Translations under genes and position numbers: made by a program
Notes under the pieces: generated by a model
The model's input: only the letters and a program-made list of their open reading frames with translations
Told to the model about the DNA's origin: nothing
Databases searched by the model: none
Shown here: positions 24,013 to 33,659 of the stretch, piece by piece
How positions within the stretch are numbered: the first letter of the stretch is position 1
How the letters are laid out: each line of letters opens with the position of its first letter
Origin: DMER64 sp964554535
GTDB lineage: Bacteria; Bacteroidota; Bacteroidia; Bacteroidales; UBA932
Assembly: GCA_964554535.1 (NCBI GenBank)
Contig: CAZKPB010000001.1
Coordinates: 124,001-188,000 of the forward strand
Direction: 5' to 3'
Length of the DNA stretch: 64,000 bases

Positions 24013-24846
24013 ATGACCAACCTGCCACCGTTTTTACAAAAGTTGCTTGTACTGCTGCTCTATGTGGCATTGCAGACGGGGGCGCTTTTGCTATTGGTCA
24101 ATAGCAGCTATTTTCAGCAAAACGTCCTGATGACCCATGTCCGCTCCCTGCAATACAAAGCCTGGGAGCGGAGGGCCAATTGGCAGGCGTTTCTCAACCT
24201 GCGCTCCACCAACCGGGACCTGCAATTGGAAAACACCCGCCTCAGAGCCGACCTGACCCGGCTGCAACAACAACAAGGCAATTGGGAATCCCAAAACTAC
24301 CGCCCGGTGGCGGCTGATGATTCTTTTGCCTATATCCCGGCCCAGGTTGTCCACAACTCCATAAACCGCCTGCAGAATTTTCTGGTAATCAACAAAGGGT
24401 CGGAAGACGGGGTGGCGGAAGATATGGGCGTCATTTGCGGCAACGGCATTGCCGGCATTGTCAGTCACGTGAGTGCGCACCACGCCCTGGTGATTTCCCT
24501 GCTCAATACCACCCAGAATTTTACGGCCATGCTGCAGCGCTCGGAAGCGTTCGGCACCCTTCACTGGGACGGGCAATCCTACCGCAGGGCCATTCTTTCC
24601 GAGATTCCCCAACACATTCCCGTAGCGGTGGGGGACACCGTCATCAGCAGCTACTACTCGGCTCTGTTTCCCCCGCAGATTCCCATTGGCACCGTCCGCA
24701 AAAGCAGTGTCAAACGGGGTGTCTTCCTGGAACTGGACGTAGATTTGTTTGCCGACTTCAAAACCTTGCGTTTTGTGGACGTAGTGGTGAATCCCGCCCA
24801 ACGGGAAATCAAGGAACTCATAGGACCCGAGCCTCAAGACAAGTAA
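24013..24846 (+). CDS. mreC: Rod shape-determining protein MreC
   Basis: 277 residues: membrane helix near 10-30, a coiled coil (about 60-95, NRDLQLENTRLRADLTRLQQ) and the C-terminal double beta-barrel (VINKGSEDGVAEDMGVI, GIAGIVSHVSAHHALVISLL). MreC links the MreB filament to PBP2 in the periplasm and activates it. 14 nt after mreB, 3 nt before mreD. Confidence 0.93.
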   Translation: MTNLPPFLQKLLVLLLYVALQTGALLLLVNSSYFQQNVLMTHVRSLQYKAWERRANWQAFLNLRSTNRDLQLENTRLRADLTRLQQQQGNWESQNYRPVAADDSFAYIPAQVVHNSINRLQNFLVINKGSEDGVAEDMGVICGNGIAGIVSHVSAHHALVISLLNTTQNFTAMLQRSEAFGTLHWDGQSYRRAILSEIPQHIPVAVGDTVISSYYSALFPPQIPIGTVRKSSVKRGVFLELDVDLFADFKTLRFVDVVVNPAQREIKELIGPEPQDK

Positions 24847-24849
24847 GCC

Positions 24850-25362
24850 ATGACAGATTTTTTACGCTACATACTCCGCTTTCTTCTGTTTGTCCTGTTG
24901 CAGGTGGCTTTTTTCAACACCCTCAACCTGGGGCAATACCTGTACCCTTGTCCCTACCTGCTCTTTCTGCTTCTGTTCCCCTTCTCGTACGGCACGGCCG
25001 GACTACTGCTGTGGGGCTTTGCTGTCGGATTGGCCGTGGACCTGCTGGGGGGCGGTATCCTGGGTCTGCATACCTCGGCCATGCTGGTTACAGGCTTGTT
25101 GCGCAATGGGGTTTTGAAGACCGTGTCCGTAAAGACCGACTTTGAACCCCAGGCGGTTCCCGGAATCTCCACGCTGGGATTTGTGCGCTACCTTATTTTC
25201 AGTGCCTGCTGCATTACCGTACACCAGTGCGTATACTTCGGCTTGGAAAATTTCAGTATGTCCATGTTGGGACAGACCCTACTGCGCATTGTGGCCAGCA
25301 CCCTGCTCAACGTGGCCCTGGTACTCATCATTGACCAATGCTTTTTCTCTTCCAAAAGATAA
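24850..25362 (+). CDS. mreD: Rod shape-determining protein MreD
   Basis: 170 residues with five or six hydrophobic helices and little else, the normal MreD architecture. Identity rests on size, topology and its position between mreC and the PBP2 gene; GLLLWGFAVGLAVDLLGGGILGLH (quoted in part: VGLAVDLLGGGILGLH) is the recognisable conserved stretch. It stabilises the MreBC-PBP2-RodA complex. Confidence 0.88.
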   Translation: MTDFLRYILRFLLFVLLQVAFFNTLNLGQYLYPCPYLLFLLLFPFSYGTAGLLLWGFAVGLAVDLLGGGILGLHTSAMLVTGLLRNGVLKTVSVKTDFEPQAVPGISTLGFVRYLIFSACCITVHQCVYFGLENFSMSMLGQTLLRIVASTLLNVALVLIIDQCFFSSKR

Positions 25363-25365
25363 GCC

Positions 25366-27198
25366 ATGGAAGCCCGCTCACCGCAAAAGAACATTATCAT
25401 TGCCGCATTTGTATTATGCGCGCTGGCATTGATCATTAAACTCTTTGTGCTGCAGCTTATTAACAAGGAATACAAATTGACGGCGTACAACAACTCCATC
25501 AAGCAGGAGATTGTATATCCCTCACGGGGCCTGGTATACGACCGCAACGGAGTGATTATAGTGGGCAACCAGATTGCCTACGACATCATGATCTCTCCCA
25601 ATGAAGTCAAAGCGTTTGACACCCTTGATTTCTGCCGGATTTTTGACCTTTCCCGTGAGCAGATGGACAATATGATGGCCGACATAGACCGGCAGCGGCG
25701 TAAAATCGGCTACCAGAGTGTCACTTTTTTGCGTCAGGTTCCAAACCAGCAATACGCCCGCTTCATGGAAAAATCCTACAAATTCCCGGGCTTTTCCATA
25801 CAGAGCCGTAACATCCGCAACTACCCCACTCCCCTGTGCGGAAACCTGCTGGGATATATCATAGAAGCCGACGCCAACTTCATTGAAAAACATCCGGAAT
25901 ACAAAGCCGGAGACTACATAGGGAAAACAGGGATTGAAGAAACATACGAGAAATACCTGCGTGGCGAAAAAGGCGCCATCTACTACCTGCGCGACGTGCA
26001 CAACCGCATCCAGTCTCCTTACGCCAACGGCACAATGGACAAGACGGCCATCCCCGGCAAAGACCTTATATCCACCATTGATGCGGAAGTACAAGCCTTT
26101 GGGGAAGAACTGATGCAAAACAAAGTGGGCGCCGTGGTGGCCCTTGACCCCCGCAACGGAGAAGTCCTGTCGCTGATTACTTCCACCGGCCTGCCTACGG
26201 AATACCTCAGCAATTTCGGTCGCAATTACGCCACCGTCATTGCCGACCCGCTCAAGCCTATGTTCAACCGGGCCCTTATGTCCGCCTACCCTCCGGGTTC
26301 GGTTTTCAAATTGGTCAACGGCCTGATAGGCCAGCAAGAGAAAGTGCTCACCCCGGAAACCCGGTACCCCTGCAATATGGGCTACCATGTGGGCCGAGGC
26401 GTAGGCTGCCACAGCCACCCCTCGCCCCTGAACCTGCAACAGTCCGTGATGATGTCCTGCAACGCCTACTACTGCTATGTACTGCGCAATATTCTGGACA
26501 ATCCCGCCTATAACAACATCAGCGAGGCACTCACCCAATGGAGGGAGTATGTGCAAAGCTTCGGCTTTGGCGGCAAACTGGGCATTGACCTGCCCGGAGA
26601 GCTGTCGGGCACCCTGCCCAGCGCGGCATTGTACGACCGGTTTCACGGAAAAGGCCGATGGAAATCGCTTACCGTCATTTCTCTGGCCATAGGGCAGGGG
26701 GAAATCGGGGCCACCCCGCTGCAATTGGCCAATCTGGCCTGTATTATGGCTAACCGCGGTCATTACTTTACGCCCCATGTGATACGTGAAGTAGTGGATG
26801 ACAACTCGTTTGTGCCCCAAATAGAGCGCCACGACGTGGCCATTGACAAAGAATACTTCCCCGTGATGGTAGAAGGAATGTACCAGGCGGTCAACGCACC
26901 GGCAGGTACCGGAGGAACCGCTCACATAGCCCTTATCCCAGGCATTGACGTATGCGGCAAAACCGGTACGGCGCAGAATCCTCACGGAAAAGACAACTCG
27001 GTCTTCATCTGCTTTGCCCCAAAGGACAATCCGGTCATTGCCGTGGCCGTATACGTGGAACAGGGCGGATTTGGAGCCACCTGGGCCGCCCCCGTGGCTT
27101 CGCTTATTGTGGAAAAATACATTAACCGCCAGATTGACCCGTCACGCCAGTATCTGGTAGACAATATGAAAGCAGGCAGCCTGCTTAACCGGTATTGA
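25366..27198 (+). CDS. mrdA: Penicillin-binding protein 2 (elongasome transpeptidase)
   Basis: 610 residues. N-terminal membrane helix (about 10-30), PBP dimerisation/pedestal domain (YPSRGLVYDRNGVIIVGN), transpeptidase with S312-V-F-K315 (YPPGSVFK), SCN (MMSCNAYYC) and K532-T-G (CGKTGTAQNPHGKD). The class B PBP dedicated to lateral wall synthesis, partner of RodA, whose gene begins 1 nt later. Confidence 0.96.
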   Translation: MEARSPQKNIIIAAFVLCALALIIKLFVLQLINKEYKLTAYNNSIKQEIVYPSRGLVYDRNGVIIVGNQIAYDIMISPNEVKAFDTLDFCRIFDLSREQMDNMMADIDRQRRKIGYQSVTFLRQVPNQQYARFMEKSYKFPGFSIQSRNIRNYPTPLCGNLLGYIIEADANFIEKHPEYKAGDYIGKTGIEETYEKYLRGEKGAIYYLRDVHNRIQSPYANGTMDKTAIPGKDLISTIDAEVQAFGEELMQNKVGAVVALDPRNGEVLSLITSTGLPTEYLSNFGRNYATVIADPLKPMFNRALMSAYPPGSVFKLVNGLIGQQEKVLTPETRYPCNMGYHVGRGVGCHSHPSPLNLQQSVMMSCNAYYCYVLRNILDNPAYNNISEALTQWREYVQSFGFGGKLGIDLPGELSGTLPSAALYDRFHGKGRWKSLTVISLAIGQGEIGATPLQLANLACIMANRGHYFTPHVIREVVDDNSFVPQIERHDVAIDKEYFPVMVEGMYQAVNAPAGTGGTAHIALIPGIDVCGKTGTAQNPHGKDNSVFICFAPKDNPVIAVAVYVEQGGFGATWAAPVASLIVEKYINRQIDPSRQYLVDNMKAGSLLNRY

Positions 27199-27199
27199 T

Positions 27200-28624
27200 A
27201 TGAGAAGACAATTGCAATTCTTCAAACAGTTGGACTGGTGGACCATTGTTCTCTACCTGGTACTTATAGTCATTGGCTGGGTCAGTATTTTTTCTTCCGT
27301 CTACGACCCCGAACACGACCATATCATTGACACCACGCAACGCTACGGGATGCAGATGATCTGGATTCTGGGAGCGTGGGTCCTGGCGTTGACCGTACTA
27401 CTGCTGCCCGCACGCATCTACCCCATGCTCAGCGGATTTATTTACTTTATGGGGATTCTGCTGTTGCTGTCGGTACTGGTGCTGGGAGTGGAACGCAACG
27501 GCTCCCGCTCGTGGTTGATATTGGGTCCTGTAAACTTTCAACCGGCCGAGATGGCCAAGGTTATAGTGGCTTTGGGGCTTGCCGGCGTGATGAGCCGTCC
27601 CCAGTTCAAACTGCGCTCACTGCGGGGAACCGCCCAGGTGGCTGCCATTATCCTGCTGCCCGCCACACTCATCCTGCTGGAAAAAGAAACCGGCCTGGCC
27701 TTGGTGCTGGGAGCCTTTCTGATTGTACTCTATCGCGAGGGGATGCCCGGATGGATTCTCCTCTTAGGGTTGGCCACCATAGTGTTGTTTCTGCTGTCCA
27801 TCATCTTGCCCGTGGGGCACGTCTTGTGGATTATCCTGGCCGTGTGCCTGCTGGTGTGCATCCCGCTGGCCTACAATAAAATTCCCTGCCTGGTAACGGC
27901 CGCCCTCTTTGTGGGAGCCTATTTCTTTGTTCCCAAGATTCTGGCTCTTTTCCACGTGGACCTGTTTGCCTCGCTGGCCCCGTACCAATGGCTGCTGGCA
28001 CTGAGCGGTGTACTGGCCGTTTTTGCCCTGGTGACGGCCCTGGTTAAGCGAATCCAGTACCTCAAGGGGCTGGTGCTGTGTTACGTCTGTGCCGTGGCTC
28101 TGGTATTCTCCGTGGACTATATCTTCCACAACATTTTGCAGCCGCACCAGCAAGCACGCATAGAAAACCTGTTGGGCCTGCAGGAAGACATCTACGGAGC
28201 CGGCTACAACGTACACCAGTCCAAAGTGGCCATCGGGTCGGGAGGTTTTGCAGGCAAAGGTTTTCTGCAGGGCACCCAGACCAAGTTCAATTTTGTGCCC
28301 GAACAAAGCACCGACTTTATCTTCTGCACCATTGGAGAAGAATGGGGCTTCATTGGCTCCACCCTTGTGGTAATCCTGTACCTGTCCCTGCTCTTGCGCA
28401 TTATACTTATATCCGAAAGGCAGAAACACGCTTTTGCCCGCATCTACGGCTACGGCGTGGCTTCCTGCATTTTCTTCCACGTATTTGTAAACATAGGAAT
28501 GACCATAGGTCTTATGCCCGTCATAGGCATTCCTTTGCCGTTTATCAGCTACGGCGGGTCGTCCCTATGGACTTTTACCTTACTTTTGTTCATCCTATTG
28601 AAGATAGACGCCTTCAGAAAATAA
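27200..28624 (+). CDS. rodA: RodA SEDS peptidoglycan glycosyltransferase
   Basis: 474 residues with about ten to twelve hydrophobic helices. SEDS hallmarks: NGSRSWLILGPVNFQPAEMAK (first 20: NGSRSWLILGPVNFQPAEMA), KEAGL-like EKETGLALVLGAF, an extracellular loop with AIGSGGFAGKGFLQGTQTK..FVPEQSTDFIF and the end motif GIPLPFISYGGSS. It polymerises lipid II with PBP2. Slightly longer than E. coli RodA (370), due to additional helices in the middle (about 190-300), common in Bacteroidota. Confidence 0.95.
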   Translation: MRRQLQFFKQLDWWTIVLYLVLIVIGWVSIFSSVYDPEHDHIIDTTQRYGMQMIWILGAWVLALTVLLLPARIYPMLSGFIYFMGILLLLSVLVLGVERNGSRSWLILGPVNFQPAEMAKVIVALGLAGVMSRPQFKLRSLRGTAQVAAIILLPATLILLEKETGLALVLGAFLIVLYREGMPGWILLLGLATIVLFLLSIILPVGHVLWIILAVCLLVCIPLAYNKIPCLVTAALFVGAYFFVPKILALFHVDLFASLAPYQWLLALSGVLAVFALVTALVKRIQYLKGLVLCYVCAVALVFSVDYIFHNILQPHQQARIENLLGLQEDIYGAGYNVHQSKVAIGSGGFAGKGFLQGTQTKFNFVPEQSTDFIFCTIGEEWGFIGSTLVVILYLSLLLRIILISERQKHAFARIYGYGVASCIFFHVFVNIGMTIGLMPVIGIPLPFISYGGSSLWTFTLLLFILLKIDAFRK

Positions 28625-28643
28625 TATATAAAATTAACATACT

Positions 28644-31475
28644 ATGCCACAATCTTTTATAGATAGACACAACGGTCCCCGCACGGCTCAGATGCAGGAT
28701 ATGCTACAGTTTATAGGAGCCGCGGATATGGAAACACTGATAAGCCAGACGGTTCCTTCTGACATCCGGCTTAAGGAGCCCCTGGCGTTGGACGCCCCTT
28801 TGGGCGAACACGACTTTTTGGTCAAACTCAAAAACATTGCCTCAAAAAACAAGTCCGTACGCAGCCTCATAGGTATGGGCTATTACGGTACCGAATCCCT
28901 TCCGGTCATCCTGCGCAACGTGTTTGAAAACCCCGGGTGGTATACTTCCTATACCCCCTACCAGGCCGAGATTTCCCAAGGACGCCTGGAAGCCCTGGTT
29001 AACTTTCAGACCATGATTTGCAGCCTCACCGGCTTCCCGCTGGCCAACTGCTCGCTTCTGGACGAGTCCACCGCCTCGGCCGAGGCCATGCGTATGCTCT
29101 ACGAACTGCGCTCACGCGCCTTTGTCAAGGAAGGACGCAACGTGGTACTGGCAGACCAAAATATGCTGCCCCAGAACCTTGCCGTCATGCAGACCCGCGC
29201 CGCCAGCCTGGGTATAGCATTGGTAGTGACAGACCTCAACGACCTGTCCTGTATGGACGCTTATGCCACTCGCCTGTGCGGGGTGATGGTGCAATATCCC
29301 GGAGCCGATGGCGCCGTGTGCGACTATGCACCGCTCTGTGCCAAAGCCCACGAACAAGGTCTGCTGGTAGCCGCCGCCTGTGACCTGCTGTCTTTGGCCG
29401 TACTCAAAGAACCCGCTGCCTGGGGCGCCGACATTGCCGTGGGAAGTGCCCAACGCTTTGGCCTGCCTATGGGTTTTGGCGGACCTACCGCCGGCTATAT
29501 GGCCTGCAAGGAAGAATTCAAACGCAACATGCCCGGCCGTATCATTGGCATTTCCGTGGACCGTCTGGGCAACAAGGCCTACCGTCTGGCATTGCAGACA
29601 AGAGAACAGCACATCAAACGCGAACGCGCCACTTCCAACATCTGTACCGCCTCGGCCCTTATGGCCACCATGGCCGGGCTGTTTGCCATGTATCACGGCA
29701 GCAGGGGCATTAAGGAAATTGCCCAAAACGGACAGAAATACGCCCACGTAGTGGCCACCCGCTTGCAACAGGCCGGGTACACCCTCAAACACACCCGCTT
29801 CTTTGACACCATAGAAATCACCGGTGTGGATGCCCAACAAATCCGCACGCGGGCACTGGCTCATTCTTTCAATTTCTTCTATCCGGACGCACAAAGCGTA
29901 CGAATGACCTTTGACCAGCTGAGCCATTGCGCGGAAGCTCTTGGGGTACTGGAAGTCTTTAATGCCCCGTGCGACGGTTGCCCGGGCGTATCCCCTATTG
30001 AACCTTACTTGTACCGTGAGGCCGATGCCCTCACGGAACCCGTATTCAACCGGTATCATTCAGAAACGGAAATGATGCGCTATATCAAGAAACTGGAAAA
30101 CCGGGACATCTCACTGGTACATTCCATGATTCCGCTGGGTTCCTGCACCATGAAGCTCAATGCCGCCGTGGAAATGATGCCTCTCTCCTGGTTGGAATTC
30201 ACTCAAATGCATCCTTTTGCCCCCGAAGACCAGGCCGCCGGCTATATGGAACTGATTCGTGACCTTGAAAAAGACCTGGCCGTCATCACCGGCTTTGACG
30301 CCTGCTCCCTGCAACCCAACTCGGGTGCTGCCGGAGAATACGCCGGTCTTTCCGTAATCCGCTCCTACCACCACGCCCGGGGCAATGCCCACCGCAACGT
30401 GGCCCTTATCCCCACCTCGGCCCACGGCACCAATCCGGCCAGCGCCGCCATGGCAGGTATGCAAATTGTCACGGTAGACTGTGATGAAAACGGCAACATC
30501 AATGTGGAACAACTCCGTGAAAAAGCACAGGCCCATAAAGACGACCTGTCCTGTATGATGATCACCTACCCCTCCACCCACGGGGTATTTGAAGTGAAAA
30601 TCCGCGAAATTTGCCGTATCATCCACGACAACGGCGGATTGCTGTATATGGACGGAGCCAATATGAATGCCCAGGTGGGTCTCACCAACCCCGGATTCAT
30701 TGGAGCCGACATCTGCCACCTGAACCTGCATAAGACCTTTGCCATGCCTCACGGCGGCGGCGGCCCGGGTGTAGGCCCCATCTGCTGCAAGAAAGAACTG
30801 GAACCGTTCTTGCCGGGCAATCCCATAGTACACTGCGGTACCGGCAACCCGGTGGGCGCCGCCCCTTATGGCAGCCCGCTGCTGTTGCCCATCACCTACG
30901 CCTACATCAAACTATTAGGAGCCGAGGGGCTGCGCCGCGCCAGCGAGTGCGCCATCCTTAACGCCAACTACCTGTCCCATAAACTGCGTCCGCGCCTGCA
31001 GACCCTGTATACCGGTGCCACCGGTCGGGTGGCCCACGAATGTATCATTGACCTGCGCCATTTTGCCAAAACCTTTGGAGTAGACGCCACCGACGTGGCC
31101 AAACGTCTTATGGACTATGGATTCCACGCGCCCACCCTGTCGTTCCCGGTACACGAAACTTTAATGATAGAACCTACCGAGAGCGAACCGAAAGAAGAAA
31201 TGGACCGCTTTGCCCAGTCCCTGCTGTCTATTCTGGACGAGTGCGAAGGACTTGCCTCGGGCAACCCCGCCTACGGTACGGCTACGGACAACGTACTCAA
31301 AAACGCCCCGCACACCGCTCCGGAAGTATGTGCCGACCGGTGGAATCACCCCTACGGTCGCCAGGAAGCCGCCTATCCTTTGGATTGGATTGCCTCCCAA
31401 AAATTCTGGCCGTACGTGACCCGCGTGGACAACGGCTACGGAGACCGGAACCTGGTATGCTCTTGTGCCGAATAA
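28644..31475 (+). CDS. gcvP: Glycine dehydrogenase (decarboxylating), P-protein
   Basis: 943 residues, the single-chain P-protein of the glycine cleavage system. Two fold-type I halves; the PLP lysine is K697 in NLHKTFAMPHGGGGPGVGPI. Also SLVHSMIPLGSCTMKLNAAV and NSGAAGEYAGL. It decarboxylates glycine and passes the methylamine group to lipoyl-GcvH. The gcvT and gcvH genes are not in the window. It follows rodA by 19 nt, an unusual but perhaps only positional partner for the cell-shape genes. Confidence 0.97.
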   Translation: MPQSFIDRHNGPRTAQMQDMLQFIGAADMETLISQTVPSDIRLKEPLALDAPLGEHDFLVKLKNIASKNKSVRSLIGMGYYGTESLPVILRNVFENPGWYTSYTPYQAEISQGRLEALVNFQTMICSLTGFPLANCSLLDESTASAEAMRMLYELRSRAFVKEGRNVVLADQNMLPQNLAVMQTRAASLGIALVVTDLNDLSCMDAYATRLCGVMVQYPGADGAVCDYAPLCAKAHEQGLLVAAACDLLSLAVLKEPAAWGADIAVGSAQRFGLPMGFGGPTAGYMACKEEFKRNMPGRIIGISVDRLGNKAYRLALQTREQHIKRERATSNICTASALMATMAGLFAMYHGSRGIKEIAQNGQKYAHVVATRLQQAGYTLKHTRFFDTIEITGVDAQQIRTRALAHSFNFFYPDAQSVRMTFDQLSHCAEALGVLEVFNAPCDGCPGVSPIEPYLYREADALTEPVFNRYHSETEMMRYIKKLENRDISLVHSMIPLGSCTMKLNAAVEMMPLSWLEFTQMHPFAPEDQAAGYMELIRDLEKDLAVITGFDACSLQPNSGAAGEYAGLSVIRSYHHARGNAHRNVALIPTSAHGTNPASAAMAGMQIVTVDCDENGNINVEQLREKAQAHKDDLSCMMITYPSTHGVFEVKIREICRIIHDNGGLLYMDGANMNAQVGLTNPGFIGADICHLNLHKTFAMPHGGGGPGVGPICCKKELEPFLPGNPIVHCGTGNPVGAAPYGSPLLLPITYAYIKLLGAEGLRRASECAILNANYLSHKLRPRLQTLYTGATGRVAHECIIDLRHFAKTFGVDATDVAKRLMDYGFHAPTLSFPVHETLMIEPTESEPKEEMDRFAQSLLSILDECEGLASGNPAYGTATDNVLKNAPHTAPEVCADRWNHPYGRQEAAYPLDWIASQKFWPYVTRVDNGYGDRNLVCSCAE

Positions 31476-31485
31476 ATAAAATAAT

Positions 31486-31493
31486 TATATTTG
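31486..31493 (+). promoter_or_regulatory. Promoter -7 box for the 60-residue membrane protein
   Basis: TATATTTG, full match to TAnnTTTG, 19 nt before the ATG at 31513. It supports the small ORF as a separately transcribed gene. Confidence 0.5.
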
Positions 31494-31512
31494 ACCAAAC
31501 AAAACAAGAAAT

Positions 31513-31695
31513 ATGTTTAATTTACTCACTAGCCCCGGTGAATTTTACGCCGCATTCCTTAACGGTGGTCTGACGGCCGCACTGGAATCTATTGGAATCA
31601 GCAGCTGGATGTTGCTTATTCCCGTTGTGTTAATCCTGGCATTGCTTGCATTGGCAATTTTTGTCCCGTTTGAAAACACGGGACTGGGACAATAA
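31513..31695 (+). CDS. Small membrane protein, 60 residues, unknown function
   Basis: An amphipathic N-terminal half (MFNLLTSPGEFYAAFLNGGL) is followed by one strongly hydrophobic helix (about 33-51, MLLIPVVLILALLALAIFV) and a short tail. I do not recognise the family. Arguments for a real gene: a consensus -7 box 19 nt upstream, an AT-rich leader, no better ORF on either strand, and a coherent single-pass topology. It sits between gcvP and the convergent smpB. Confidence 0.55.
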   Translation: MFNLLTSPGEFYAAFLNGGLTAALESIGISSWMLLIPVVLILALLALAIFVPFENTGLGQ

Positions 31696-31751
31696 AACCG
31701 CTACAGGTCGCTTCGCCCGTGATGACGGAGCGGTGCGGCCCGCCATGTGGT

Positions 31752-32213
31752 TTACAACCGCGCCTGGCGGTCCGCCTCGCGACGCTGGTCGTTCTGCTTG
31801 ATGGTTTCGCGCTTGTCATATTCACGCTTGCCTCGGGCCAGCGCTATGACAAGTTTAGCGTAACCATTTTCTGCTATATAGAGTTTGGTAGCCACAATGG
31901 TCAGCCCTTTCTCGCGAATGGCCCGCTGCAGTTTATTGAGTTCGTGACGGGTAAGTAACAGTTTGCGGTCCCTTTTTGGAACGTGCTGGTTGTACGAGGC
32001 CCACGAATATTCAGCTACATTCATGTTCTTGACAAACAACTCTTTGCCCACAAAATAGCAGTAGGCGTCAGACAACGACGCCTTTCCGGCACGGATGGAT
32101 TTGATTTCAGTACCGCACAGGACTATCCCCGCCACATACGTATCTATGAACTCGTACTCAAACGAGGCCTTCTTGTTCTTGATTACCGATTTGTCTGATT
32201 TATCCTTGCCCAT
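31752..32213 (-). CDS. smpB: SsrA-binding protein SmpB
   Basis: 153 residues. KNKKASFEYEFIDTYVAGIVLCGTEIKS, YCYFVGKELFVKNMNVAEYS-type core (shown in part: ELFVKNMNVAEYSWAS) and the basic C-terminal tail ALARGKREYDKRETIKQND that inserts in the mRNA channel. SmpB delivers tmRNA to stalled ribosomes. Lies 21 nt after the two-helix membrane protein gene on the same strand. Confidence 0.96.
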   Translation of the reverse strand: MGKDKSDKSVIKNKKASFEYEFIDTYVAGIVLCGTEIKSIRAGKASLSDAYCYFVGKELFVKNMNVAEYSWASYNQHVPKRDRKLLLTRHELNKLQRAIREKGLTIVATKLYIAENGYAKLVIALARGKREYDKRETIKQNDQRREADRQARL

Positions 32214-32234
32214 CCATTCCCCGCCCCCAACGGG

Positions 32235-32720
32235 TTATTCGTTACCCATCCTCTTGAAGTGATATTCCATATGGCTGGCCAGACGGGTCACGTCTTTGCG
32301 CATCCCTTCCACAATCAAAGGATTGGATGAATAGTCCACTACAAACTTGTCTTCAAACACCCTGAAAATACGGGATACCTTGCTTTTGATACGGAAGGTC
32401 ATACGGTTGCTTTCATCCGAGAGCAACACGTAGCCGCATTCCTTGACTATGTCAATGACGGTCTCCTTGTCCTTGTCAAAGGGACGCAACGTATACACCT
32501 GCTTTTTTTCAAAACCGATAAACGGATACACCACCGCAAAAGCCACAATCAGAAGCACCAGGTTGCGCTGCGATTCCGGACGGATAAGGTCCCAGAATGA
32601 AATAGCCTGATTATCACTGGTATAATACACCAGCGCCAACAGTGCCAGAATAAATAAAGAGTAATAAATTGTATATTTTAACACCCTTATTAAGTAACGT
32701 CCAAAGTTGAATTTTTGCAT
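32235..32720 (-). CDS. Hypothetical membrane protein with two TM helices
   Basis: 161 residues. Two hydrophobic helices (about 12-31 and 52-70), then a mixed alpha/beta domain (about 75-161) with basic and acidic residues. Not recognised. Conserved position next to smpB in a probable two-gene transcript suggests a housekeeping role, but I cannot assign one. A TAAATTTG box upstream supports the start. Confidence 0.7.
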   Translation of the reverse strand: MQKFNFGRYLIRVLKYTIYYSLFILALLALVYYTSDNQAISFWDLIRPESQRNLVLLIVAFAVVYPFIGFEKKQVYTLRPFDKDKETVIDIVKECGYVLLSDESNRMTFRIKSKVSRIFRVFEDKFVVDYSSNPLIVEGMRKDVTRLASHMEYHFKRMGNE

Positions 32721-32749
32721 AATAAAAGGTCCCTGTTAAGTGAGACGTG

Positions 32750-32778
32750 CAAATTTAGGTGTTTTTTTACTACTTTTG
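32750..32778. promoter_or_regulatory. Back-to-back promoters (membrane protein-smpB / coiled-coil protein-hemW)
   Basis: Minus box TAAATTTG (32757-32750), 29 nt before the ATG at 32720. Plus box TACTTTTG (32771-32778), 26 nt before the ATG at 32805. Gap 13 bp. Confidence 0.6.
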
Positions 32779-32804
32779 TAAATACCGACTAAATTATTGA
32801 AAGT

Positions 32805-33659
32805 ATGGAAAAGAATCTCAAAAAAATTGTTATTGCTTTAGGCATAGTTGCTGTAGTCCTGTTGGGCGTGCTGGCATGGGTATGGTTTGACCGCGGTGCT
32901 ATGATCAAAGACCTGAAAGTGGAAAAGGAAGACCTCACCGAGCAGATGGTTCACCTGCGCTCCGAATACGACTCATTAAGCACTACCAACGACACCCTCA
33001 ACGTCCGCCTGAGTGAAGAACGGGAAAAGATTGACCTGCTTATTGAACGTATCAACAAGACGGAAGCCACCAACCGCACCCGTATGCGCGAGTACGAAAA
33101 AGAACTGGGCACCCTGCGCAGCATTATGCGCGGCTACATTCACCAGATTGACTCCCTCAACACCTTGAACGTCGCCTTGCGTGAAGACGCCACACTGGCC
33201 CGCCAGAAAGAACAGGAAGTCACCCGTCAGTATGAAGAATTGCGTACCACCACCGACGAATACGCAAAACAGGTGGCCCTGGGCGCCCAGGTAAAAGGCC
33301 GTAATTTTGCCGTGACAGGCATTACCGAGAGCGGCAAGGATTCCGACCGTTCCAGCCGTATTGTCAAACTCAAAATGTGCGGCAGCCTCATTGAAAACAG
33401 CATTGCAGAAAAAGGCCCGCGCAAAGTGTATATGAGGGTCAAAGGTCCCGACGGCCTGTTGCTGACCAATGCGGAACAGGGTGTTTTCAACGCAGCCGGA
33501 GAACAACTCATCTACTCCGCTCTGCGTGAAGTGGACTACCAGGGCAGTGAAGTGGAACTTTGCATTTACTTTGCCGGCTCCTTTACCAAAGGCGTCTACA
33601 CCACGGAAATCTACACGGAAGACGGTAAAATTGGTGCCGCCGACGTGCTTTTGCGTTGA
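32805..33659 (+). CDS. Single-pass membrane protein with periplasmic coiled coil
   Basis: 284 residues: short basic N-terminus, one membrane helix (about 8-27), a long coiled coil (about 34-165, heptads such as KVEKEDLTEQMVHLRSEYDS) and a C-terminal beta-rich domain (about 170-284, starting GAQVKGRNFAVTGI). Such proteins are widespread in Bacteroidota next to hemW-type genes and remain uncharacterised. The stop codon overlaps the TTG start of hemW. Confidence 0.75.
   Translation: MEKNLKKIVIALGIVAVVLLGVLAWVWFDRGAMIKDLKVEKEDLTEQMVHLRSEYDSLSTTNDTLNVRLSEEREKIDLLIERINKTEATNRTRMREYEKELGTLRSIMRGYIHQIDSLNTLNVALREDATLARQKEQEVTRQYEELRTTTDEYAKQVALGAQVKGRNFAVTGITESGKDSDRSSRIVKLKMCGSLIENSIAEKGPRKVYMRVKGPDGLLLTNAEQGVFNAAGEQLIYSALREVDYQGSEVELCIYFAGSFTKGVYTTEIYTEDGKIGAADVLLR

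Noticed and set aside
31696..31751. Short GC-rich inverted segment (CGCT...AGCG) between the small membrane gene and smpB as a terminator.
   Set aside because: The stem is short and interrupted and no T-run follows on either strand.
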